Program-made: the position numbers and the translations under genes
Shown here: positions 22,145 through 31,775 of the stretch, one piece after another
Layout of the letters: each line of letters opens with the position of its first letter
Position numbering within the stretch: position 1 is the stretch's first letter
Origin: Thereva unica
Taxonomy: Eukaryota > Arthropoda > Insecta > Diptera > Therevidae
DNA: 64,000 nt
Direction: 5' to 3'
NCBI GenBank assembly: GCA_949987705.1
Contig: OX465285.1
Location: 88,979,975-89,043,974, forward strand
Notes under the pieces: model-generated
What the model saw: only the letters and a program-made list of their open reading frames with translations
Databases searched by the model: none
What the model was told of the DNA's origin: nothing

Positions 22145-23583
22145 CCAAACTGTCATCGAAGTACAACAATTCCGAGTCGCCCTAATAAGGCATCTCGCCG
22201 GCTTCACCGGTTAACTGTCAGGGTACCTTTAATCCGCTAGGTTGCTAGATAGCTTCTCTGGCGGTGGTACACCTCCTTGTTTTTCCTTGGTCGTCTGGGA
22301 CCAAGTTTCAAAGTTAAAGTTTATACTGAGACTGCCAGACCAGTACGCTCAAGTTCCCAGTCGCCTCAGCATTTTTTTTCTTTTCTCCTCACCCTGAGCT
22401 TGGGTAGGCCTAAACGGGCGAAGGTATTTACCGCGATGCCTTAGCCTTTGCCACTTTTTCTTTTCAGCTCTCCTATTCTTCCTCTCTTTCAACAATTTTA
22501 CCTTTTATAATCTTTTTGCGGTAGCCTCCGCATTTGTTCACTCCCTGTCAGGCTGGCCCGGGATCTGGCTAACAGGCGTCATATCGCCTGGCACTGTGCG
22601 GGCCTGATCTGACAGTGGTCTCTCATCTTTTTCTTTATCCATTATTTAGTTTGGTCGGACGGACACCTTAGCACCAGACTTTCCCCGTCTGGGTTAACAG
22701 GCGTTTTATCGCCTGACCTTGCGAAAAGTCTGTTGCCAAAGGTTTCATTGAAGTGTGTTTACGGTGAGATCTGGTTGCAGGTGGCTGCTGTTCACCTGGC
22801 CAGATTGTTTGGTTCGCCTGGTGGCATTTGTGTTCGTTTTATAAGATCCGTCCGATCCCGTTTGTAGACTGTCTGTCGACCGCCTTCCTGGATTTCAGCG
22901 GCACCCGCTGACCAGTCGTGGTAGTATGACCGCACGGTCCCTCTCGCGGAGGTTTCTTTCTCGCACCTTCTTCTTCTACACCTTCTTTTTCTACATGGTC
23001 TTCGTCATCCCGCTTCGCCTTGGGAGGGGAGGTTCCCTGACCCGATAGATACGCCATTGATGTCCAACCAACACCGGCAGGACTAGGTCCGCCCGAGTAT
23101 GGAGCCGACAATCTAGACACATCTCAGGCTCATGAGGCCCAGCGACCCTATAAGACGCTCGCCTAAGAGAGCACGGGAGATATGCAGAGTTGGGACTCCT
23201 CCCGACAGAACGAAACGTCTCTCGTGCCACACTCACTAGGGAGCGCATGGTGTAAGCGACATTGAAAAACCAAGTCGTGGCCGTTGACGAGCGTCGTTGT
23301 CCGAGACGATTGCCCATACTCGAGGAACTTAATGATGATGCGGACAATGTAGAAGCGTTCACAGGGTGTCACTTGAACTTAACCCCTCCGGAGGCGGGGC
23401 TGAATGACGTAGACCCGTAGCCCGAATTCAACAAGTAAAGCCCGTCTAGCTCAGGAAATAGAACATGAGACTCTGACTCAGGGAGTGGGTGAGCCACACG
23501 TTGCCTAAAATACCACCCAAAAGGGCCCCTCGTTTTTTCTTTTCGCGTCCCCTCTCACCTGTCGCCTTCCAGGTGACGCGTGT
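22145..23583 (+). ncRNA. long 3' UTR with second copy of the structured module
   Basis: No sense frame of note follows pol. From 22,415 (CGGGCGAAGGTATTTACCGC) to about 23,010 the region parallels the leader module at 16,296-16,800. Stem-loop 3 (22,545-22,615) has CTGTCAG/CTGACAG and GGCCCG/CGGGCC around core hairpin 22,573-22,590. Stem-loop 4 (22,675-22,732) has CAGACTTT/AAAGTCTG and GGT/ACC around core 22,698-22,715. Outer stems differ from the 5' copies but still pair. The sequence touching the 3' LTR is not purine-rich, so no polypurine tract can be named. An antisense 123-codon frame at 22,991-23,362 is judged spurious. Confidence 0.7.
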
Positions 23584-24253
23584 TGTAACGGTCGCCCTAC
23601 GGAAAGACATGCCACCAGAATAAAACAAAGGCACTAACACCGTTGTCTACAATAAAATTTTTTTTTATGCAAGACAAATGTAAGCTGTAAATTAAATGGC
23701 AGCCCGGCATTGTCGAAGAGTCAAGTCCTTTCAACCCAATAGCAATAATCCCGCTTCCCAAAATGCATAAAAAACACACATATATTTATCAAATGCGACA
23801 GCCATAAATCCCCTTAACACACGGTCACAAACACACAATAAAGTAGCGAAAATCAACCTCAATACCCAACAATGCAAATTAACTTACACACACAACCAAC
23901 CAAAAAAAAAAAAATAGCAAACTCCGATCTCAATACCCAACAATTCAATTTTAAATGCACACACAAACAAACAATAAAGGAATGTTCAACAGAATAAGCA
24001 ACAGGAATGCGGAATAACGGAATTCGCCTTGCCGTTTACCAAAAAATCGCGTGATCGGGCGATGAAAGAAAAAAATGCTGGGTGGGAAAAGTGAGACGAG
24101 TCGGATGATAGATCTCGAAGACAGTGGTTGAGAGGTCGGGCTAAAAAGTGCCGTGGCGGTGGTTGGAGTACTCTTGTGTGAATGGGAGATAGGAAATTTA
24201 AACTATTACTAAGTAAATGCTGGTATAAGAATCAACAATGTTTTTTTTTTTTT

Positions 24254-25071
24254 GACGTGACAACGTCTATTAAAACGATGAAAGTCGGCTGCATGCACGA
24301 AAAATGGTGACTCATTGTCCCGTTATGTCCCGTTAGTCCCGTTAGTCCCGTTAGTCCCGTAAGTCCCGTAGTAATTTTAATAAAAATTTGATTGTAGTAA
24401 TCTTAAAAATTTGATTAAAATTGTCAAAAATTGTCAACAATAATATTTGTTGTGGATTTGTTGTGAAAAAGCGCAGCAATGTGATGTCAAAGCAGCAGTA
24501 TTGCGAGTTTCTTCGAACCACCAATCCGGAACAACGGGAGATCATCCTTGAAGTCATTCACCGATTACATGGTTGTGGAGATGGCATTTTGGAAGCGCTA
24601 CAAATTTTCTTCACCGGTGGTCCGGCGGGCTGTGGAAAAACTTACACATTAAAGTGCCTTATGGAAACGTACAACCGATACACTCAGGAGCACAACTCGA
24701 TGAACAACACCTAAATTGCCTGTGCAAGCACAGGTAAAGCAGCTGTACCTCTTGGTGGCACTACAGTGCATTCAGCGTTTCGTCTCACAACTTCTCGCGT
24801 GACAAAACTCTTATCCACAGAAAATTTGCAAGCCTACAGAAACATGTTCGTTGGCGTCAAAGCTGTTTTCGTCGACGAGATCAGCATGTTAAGTTCAGCC
24901 ATTCTTCAAAAAATCAACTACCGACTGCAGCAGATTACCGGCTTTTATGACAAACCATTCGGAGGCATCCACGTGATATTATGCGGAGATTTCAGCCAGC
25001 TACCACGGTCTCATGACGTTGTCACGTTAAACTATCGTCCGTAAACTCTCTTTACAGACAACAAATTTTTT
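24254..25071 (+). mobile_element. insert in 3' LTR, probable Helitron-type fragment
   Basis: It starts GACGTGACAACGTC, a small inverted repeat, directly after 13 T residues. A short tandem array of TCCCGTTAG-like units follows (about 24,318-24,370), then a broken helicase reading frame. The right end falls inside coding sequence next to six T residues, so target T may be duplicated or the element is truncated. Insertion at a T run and a PIF1-type helicase fit Helitron/Helentron elements, but no defined 3' terminus is visible. Confidence 0.55.
24484..25063 (+). pseudogene. PIF1-type helicase fragment, one internal stop
   Basis: From the ATG at 24,484 one frame reads through a NPEQRE segment, Walker A FTGGPAGCGKTY (about 24,611-24,646), a stop codon at 24,712-24,714, then ASTGKAAV, GGTTVHSAFRL, Walker B FVDEISML and CGDFSQLP. 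A second stop follows LNYRP at 25,042. Both sides of the first stop are in the same frame, so a single nonsense change separates them. Motifs I, Ia, II and III of the PIF1/RecD family are present; the C-terminal helicase half is missing. PIF1 helicases of this kind are the Hel part of Helitron RepHel, although a free-standing PIF1 source cannot be excluded. Confidence 0.8.
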
Positions 25072-25576
25072 AAATTAACAAGAAAGTGCGTTAGTAAATA
25101 AAATAAATTGTTTTTTTTAAGAAAATGTTAACTTGACTGAAGGGGATAGTTTTGTGATTACTGTTTTGGAAACTCGTCGATATGATGTAGCACGACGATT
25201 TTGTTTAGTGATGTGATAAATAAAGAAAGCCAGGATATGTGAATCAAAATGCGAAACTAGTAAGTTAACTTCAAGTAATGGAATTGCCCTTAAATTTATA
25301 TAAATAATAATAGTGCCTGGCCAAAACCTAGAATTTTGCATGGCTATATAATTGATTTTGTGTGGTTTGGTACCGTTTGTGTCGATTGTGAATAGAGTTG
25401 AGGATCGTCACGTACACCCTATAGTTAATTTCAAAGATTTTTTTTTGAAGTAGTTTTCAAGAAGCGATTAAAAATTAGATACGGGAAAAAGAAAAGAAAA
25501 CCCACGAGGAAACGCTGTTAATTCTCTGCCGGTGTGTAATCGAAGTTTTTTTAGAAGTAAAGGAATTGGTAACATA

Positions 25577-26670
25577 ATAGTTAATAAAAATAAGAGCTTT
25601 TAAACCACACGTGCATTCGGGGATAATATGTGCTTTTATTGCCGCATACAATATTAGTTACTGAGAACTTTTTTTTCCGTAACATTTAAAGAAGGGATTT
25701 AATCTGTATGTTTTTAATATAATATACTTTTGTATAATGAATACTTAACTAATAAACATAAAAGCGTTTATTTATATAATGAATACTTAGATAATAAACA
25801 TAAAAGCTTTTAAACTACTCGTGCTTTTCGGGGATAATGTATGCTTTTCTTGCCGCATATAATATTATTTACTGAGAACTCTTTCCGTAACCTTTTTAAA
25901 AAAAAAGGGATTTAATCTATATGGGTTTAATTTAATATACTTTTATATAATGAATACTTAACTAATAAACATAAAAACGTTTATTTATATAATGAATACT
26001 TAAATAATAAACATAAAAGCTTTTAAACTACATGTGCTTTTCGGGGACAATGTATGCTTTTATTGCCGCATATAATATTACTTACTGAGAACTTTTCCGT
26101 AACATTTAAAAAAGAGATTTAATCTGTATGGTTTTAATATAATATACTTTTATATAATGAATACTTAACTAATAAACATAAAAGCGTTTACTTATATAAT
26201 GAATACTTAAATAATGAACATAAAAACGCTTATTTATATAATGAATACTTAAATAATAAACATAAAAGCTTTTAAACTACCTGTGCTTTTCGGGGACAAT
26301 GTATGCTTTTATTGCCGCATATAATATTATTTATTGAGAACTTTTTCTGTAACATAAAAAAAAAAAAAAAAAACGATTTAATCTGTATGGTTTTAATATA
26401 ATATACTTTTATATAATGAATACTTAACTAATAAACATAAAAGCGTTTATTTATATAACGAATACTTAAATAATAAAAATAAGAGCTTTTAAACCACACG
26501 TGCTTTTCGGGGATAATGTAAGCTTTTATTGCCGCATATAATATTATTTACTGAGAACTTTTTCCGTAACATTTAAAAAGGAGATTTAATCTATATGGGT
26601 TTAATATAATATACTTTTATATAATGAACACTTAAATAATAATCATAAAAGCTTTTAAACTACACGTGCT
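25577..26670. repeat. tandem repeats inside the 3' LTR
   Basis: Same array as in the 5' LTR (14,090-15,190), with the same unit order and only homopolymer-length differences that I could find. Confidence 0.85.
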
Positions 26671-27479
26671 TCTGGGATACGCATATCATTATTGCCAACT
26701 ATAACTTTCATATAATGTGATTGGTAATATAATATAAATAGAAATATAATCCATACGGTTTGAACAATAACATATTTTTCGTACAACGAATACTCTAATA
26801 ATTAATATAATTTTATGTTTAAAAACTAAGTATGAATTGCACATGATAATAACATAAATTTGAAACTTTAAAATAACATTTAATACAATCATTTAACTTG
26901 TACTGAATAACCACCCGATATAATATAAACGGTAACTTATGAATTATAAATACATAAAACCCGAGACGATGGCCGTCTAATCAACCCGAATGTGAGGAAA
27001 CCCCCCAGGATGTAGGATGCCCTCAACAAGGTAAGTGCTTAACATTTATAATTTGATCAAAAATTTTGTGGACCTCCTTAATATGGCAGTATAACCAGTG
27101 ACCACCTCTCTCCCCTAGTTTCTAGCCCCCTCTTGTTGGCCTCGGTAGGTTTGTCTCTCCGCCACTGCCGTCCCCTTTTAAATTTTCGTAAGTAGGCACG
27201 AGTTTTAGTTTGTTTGAACTGTCACCCTCCGGCATCCCTGCTCCGCGAACCCCACCCCATCCGGCGAGCTAGTTTGAGCACCGCACGTCGTGCCGACGAT
27301 CGGTGCAGCGGATGCCACAATTTCGGCAATCCCCCTCGGCGGCCAAGCCTACCCAGTCACCTTCTTCTGCCCCTTTTCCCAAATTATTTTTTTGTGTAAA
27401 AAGAGTCTTGCACATCCTTAATTGAGATGTGTTGATTTCCCTACTTCGTGCTATGGCACACCCACTCCAGACAGTTACA

Positions 27480-28313
27480 GTATTCAAGTAGATGCATCTA
27501 AACATATAACTTCTCGGTGAATTGGAATTTTAACTTTCTCTTTTCGGTTAGCCGTTACACTGCTCCCTTCTTACTCAGTATTCGTCCCGAACACAGCTTC
27601 CTCCAGGTCCCGTTTTTTCCGATCGAACTTTTTGGAAGCGATAGATGACATCGTTTAACCTCGTGATGACAATGTAGGGGCGCACAAATTTGCAAACTTC
27701 GACTCTTTCTACCGTTTTTACTGTTTCTATACTGGTTAGAGGGAATTTTAGAAATTTACTACATTTCAGAATGTGGCTTGGGAAAATTCGTGCGTCATAT
27801 TGGACCCGCAATTTTGAATTTATAAGCTTTGATCATAAATTCGTTGTTTGCCCTAAAAGCCCCCAGATACCGATTTTCATTGCAATCGGAATACAATTGG
27901 AAAAATTCGTCGGCCATATTGGCGCGGCCATTTTGAATTTATAAGTTTTGATCATAAATTCGATATTTGCAACCTTAAAAACCCCTAGATATTCACTTTC
28001 ATTGGAATCGGAATACAATTGGAAAAATTCGTCCGCCATTTTGAATTTATAAGTTTTGATCATAAATTCGTTATTTGCAACCTTAAAATCCCCCAGATTT
28101 CGATTTTCATTGGAATCGGAACACAATTGGCAAATTCGTCGGCCATATTGGCACGGCCATTTTGAATTTTTTTATAAATTATAGCCTATATGTTATTCTG
28201 ATATATGAGCTATATTATTGTAAAGTTTCATTAAAATCCATTCAGTAGTTTTTGCGTGAAAGAGTAACAAACATACATACAAACATTCACGTTTATAATA
28301 TTAGTAAGAAGTA
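27480..28313. repeat. right part of the split repeat, with internal tandem units
   Basis: After the GTAT duplication the sequence contains three to four diverged units of about 110-120 bp, with CATTTTGAATTTATAAG and GATCATAAATTCG at about 27,810, 27,929, 28,037 and partly 28,160. It ends with the AACAAACATACATACAAAC and TTTATAATATTAG tail typical of a widespread class of insect retroposon tails. Short frames here only reflect the repeat. Confidence 0.5.
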
Positions 28314-28970
28314 AGATGTAATTTTCATAATAAAATTTAAATGCAGTACACAATAAAGAAAAAGTACTATACTGTAATTTGTTACTCGATCAATTTCGTA
28401 AACAAACATAGTTTAAAAATCTAAAGAAAACTGGAAAGTCTGGTGTTAAATTTTATTTTTTGATAACTACGAATGGTGTCAGGTCTTGAACTGTCAGAAG
28501 ACAACACGCGCTTGACATCTCGACTGATACCAGTTTGATGACCACAGCAGATCAAAAAACCTGCATTTTAATCCAGTAGCGAAAGAAGTGGGAACTATTT
28601 CAAGATTTTATTTTTGGTAATTTGCATGAATTAAAATTACTTAACGAACTGATTTTGATTTACCTGTGTTGCATTGCATTGAATTGCGAGTTTCATAAGT
28701 TCGTAGTAAATTACTTATTATTTGTTTGCATCTCACACCAAACAACAAATTATTTTCTGTAGAATATTATTTGGAGTTTGAATGGACGTTTATAGTTGGT
28801 GGTGTAAACCGACCCATGCTTCTTTTCTATCAAAATTGTTACGCAGGCAAAATGATTTGGTATAACAAATCTAAAAAGAAGTTTGACAATTTCGCAACAA
28901 ATCTTCGAATAGTGTACTCATCGTAACTCGTTCATTATTATTTTAAAACGTTTTTACTAGCTTTCGCTTT
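28314..28970. other. intergenic, nothing recognised
   Basis: AT-rich spacer; a 66-codon frame at 28,726 has no recognisable domain. Confidence 0.4.
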
Positions 28971-29775
28971 CTTGTCTGTCTGTTTGTCCGGTACAAATTT
29001 TGCAATAGATTTTTTAAATACTTCCGGTTATCCGATTGCACACAGCTTCAGCTCCGATGACAATGCAATATCAATATATACAGTTAGATCTATGGCGGCC
29101 GTCCCAAGAGGACGAATTACTGTTTTCTTCATGGAACAAATTTTGCAATCGATTTTTCAAATACTTCCGGATATCCTATCATGCTGAAATTGTGCTCACA
29201 GCTATAGCTCCGATGACAATGCAATATGGTATACTCAATATACCGTTAGATCCATGGCGGCCATCTCAAGAGCTCGGATTCCGTTTTCTTCACAACCCCC
29301 TCGACTTAGCTCAGGGCATCATAAGTAGAATGCAAAAGGCTATGTCGTTAGATCCATGGCGGCCATCTCAAGAGGGCAGATTACCATTTTCTTCACAACT
29401 CCCTCGACATGGGTGTCAAATGAAAGGGTATCATAAAAAGAATACATTGAGCTATATAGTATACTTAATAAACCGTTAGATCCACGGCGGCCGTCACAAG
29501 AGGGCGGATTACCATTGTCATCGCAGCCCCCTCGATATTGGTATTAAATGAAATGGTATCATAAGAAGAATACAATAGGCTATGTCATTAGATCCATGGC
29601 CACCATCTCAAGAGGGCGGATTACCATTTTCTTCACAGGCCCCTCGACATAGGAATCAAATGGAAGGGTATAATAAAAAGAATACAATAAGCTATATAGT
29701 ATACTTAATAAACCATTAGATCCATGGCGGCCGTCTCAAGAAGGCGGATTACCAATGTCTACACAATTTTCCGCA
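28971..29775. repeat. degenerate tandem repeat, six units
   Basis: The block GTTAGATCCATGGCGGCC recurs with small changes near 29,083, 29,248, 29,345, 29,476, 29,587 and 29,717. Each is followed by TCTCAAGAGGGCGGATTACC-like sequence, and most by CCCTCGACATGGG, AATGAAAGGGTAT and TATAGTATACTTAATAAACC. Spacing is about 100-165 bp. The 147-codon frame at 29,036-29,479 is simply this repeat translated. Confidence 0.75.
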
Positions 29776-30486
29776 TGTATCTGTCATAATATTATCAAGA
29801 TGTTCAAAATCGATTGCAAAATTTCACACACAAACCTAAAAAGCTTACAAAACGAGCTTTTAAAGCGAACTAATAACTAAGTTTAAAATAATTTCTCCTA
29901 GCCTTATACAGATTTAGAACCTCAAACATATTCCTAACGCCATACAGATAGTCTTGAAAATTTGTGATTGTGAATTTGTAATAGCTATGAAAATATTTGT
30001 AAGATTTTAAACGAAAAAAGTGGGGCGTATATGTACATGATTGATGCGAATGATATCTCAACCCAGCTACTCTACACTCCTTACTATTGTCTATATAGCA
30101 TGCGCCCGACGTTTTTCCGTTTCTACCATATAACATATTTCAGCCCTAAAACTTTATTTAAGTATAACAACTAAAACGTCTTTTAAACCAATGCTAAATC
30201 AACAAGTGTCCTTCAGTAAATTTTTCTAAATAACAATTTGTATTTCTATAATTAATTTTATTTGTTGACATTACGCGGTATATAGCCCGATAAGCTAACG
30301 AGAACGACAATAACCCCTTTTATGGCGCTGAGTTCATTTCTGTTTTGATAAAAGTAGCTACTATCACTTTACGTGATTCCATCATCGTTCCACAAGGGTC
30401 TTAAGTTAAATTTTCTTGGTAAATAAATATTGAATACAAAATTGCAATTTTTATTGCATAAATTATTTTTTCTTATAACAACATAA
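29776..30486. other. intergenic, nothing recognised
   Basis: AT-rich spacer without supported features. Confidence 0.4.
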
Positions 30487-30780
30487 TTGCCAGTTGCACA
30501 CCGTCCTTCGTTCGTTAGTTACAAAATTTTAACAAAATCTCATTCCACAGTTCATTTCTTCGCAACAACGACTCCATACTCACCAGACTTGAATCCGATG
30601 TACCTCACCACACCATATGACCTATTTGCGAGGCTAAGGACAAATCAAATTGGAATTTTTGAAGTCAGCGCCTCATCGGGAATGGCAACAAATTCTTCGG
30701 GCTCATATTTGTGCAGCATGCTTTCTGCAGAAGACTTGATACATTGCGCCAAAGGTATGTATAATCATTTCGAACATTGA
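30487..30780 (+). pseudogene. possible Tc1/mariner-type transposase C-terminal remnant
   Basis: The frame contains TPYSPDLNP followed by a YDLFARLR-like segment. This recalls the (H/P)PYSPDLAP block after the second catalytic aspartate in Tc1/mariner transposases. The end, with a LIHCAKGMYNHFE-like segment, is where mariner proteins finish with a CI..GGDYFEG-like sequence. No terminal inverted repeats or upstream DD residues were found. The call rests on one motif and is weak. Confidence 0.35.
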
Positions 30781-31775
30781 CATGTTTTTCATGAAGTTTA
30801 GTGCATTCTTAAAATTTTATTTCTTTAGGCTTGAGGTAACATTCGATGAAAACTAAAGGAATGTGGATAAGTAGAGGAGCACCAGTGGATAGCTGATACG
30901 TAATACCGTGTTGATTTTGAAACTATGTTGCAGCGTTCGCACTGAACTGAAATGATTTCGTTTGGATGTTTTTTCTAGAAATACGCAAGTCTTCAATTTG
31001 TTCAATCCAAATTTCAACTAGGAATTCCTCTTCTAAGGAATTCCATGGTTTCTTTCTTTTATATTTCCTGGGGTTTTCTAGTTTGAAGAATGTGAAGTTT
31101 AAATTGAAAGTCAAATTCTGTTATTAAAACGTTCGACTAATTATTGCAGCATTAATAGTGACATTGGACGGAGTTCGAATTTTTGCCAAAATTACGAGGT
31201 TTGAAATTATTGTGCATTAATCAGAATACATGAGAAATTACATGATTTTGAACGAGATTTTGGTCGAAATCGGCTCAGTGCGAACATGGTATAAAGGTAA
31301 TTGGTAAATTCTGTTAACACGACAGATGACTTGTGTATTACCGAAGATGGTTAAACAGAAGAAAATTCAGTTTCCAAACTTATGTTCAGCCCACGAGAAA
31401 AGTGGGCCAAAACGCAGTATGCAGATCCGGATCTCTGATAATACCTGAATCGATCTTCGCAGTGGACGGTGTGAATGTGACAGCTGATCGAACTCTTAAT
31501 ATCATAAGTACAACACTAACAGAGGACCTGCAATGTAATGATCCCGTATTTCAAATCGTCACGCAAGCATCATCATTTCCTATACGAATTATTTATCTAG
31601 GCTTAAATTGTGAATACCGTTCAAGACCTCGCCATCACTCACTCTCTTTTACACCACCTTAACAAAATTTGATCGTCATTACCTTAGGGACTGTTCCACT
31701 ATGACTGACTATCCTTTCCTGACTATCCTTACCTCTTTTATCATCCTGCAAACTAACCTTACTACAAGCCACTGT
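30781..31775. other. intergenic, nothing recognised
   Basis: One 109-codon frame (31,333-31,662, non-ATG start) has no family resemblance that I can support. Otherwise AT-rich spacer. Confidence 0.4.

Larger units (their letters stand above)
12921..27479 (+). mobile_element. full-length Ty3/gypsy LTR retrotransposon, Osvaldo/Ulysses-like, 14.6 kb
   Basis: Near-identical LTRs begin TGTAAC and end GTTACA and are flanked by the 4-bp direct repeat GTAT (12,917-12,920 and 27,480-27,483). Between them lie a primer-binding site, a 1.7 kb leader, intact gag and pol in -1 relation and a 1.4 kb 3' UTR. There is no env frame. By-eye comparison of the LTRs shows essentially only homopolymer-length changes besides one 818-bp insertion in the 3' copy, so integration is recent. 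Without that insert the element is about 13.7 kb, large for insect gypsy elements, which are usually 5-10 kb. Large LTRs and a tRNA-Lys primer recall Osvaldo/Ulysses; clade placement is inference. Confidence 0.95.
23584..27479 (+). repeat. 3' LTR, 3,896 bp including an 818-bp insertion
   Basis: Same sequence and termini as the 5' LTR, ending at the GTAT target duplication. It is 822 bp longer: an insertion of up to 818 bp (24,254-25,071) lies in a T run, and a few homopolymer runs differ. Because the 5' LTR lacks the insert and the LTRs are otherwise nearly identical, the insert arrived after integration of the retrotransposon. Confidence 0.95.

Noticed and set aside
22991..23362. 123-codon antisense frame in the retrotransposon 3' UTR as a possible accessory or env gene
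   Set aside because: Antisense to the element, low-complexity serine/arginine-rich, no signal peptide or membrane segment; it lies beside the repeated RNA module whose GC content keeps antisense frames open.
29036..29479. 147-codon plus-strand frame
   Set aside because: Translation of the degenerate tandem repeat; begins at a non-ATG codon in repeat sequence.
31333..31662. 109-codon frame as a gene
   Set aside because: Non-ATG start, no domain, no splice context.
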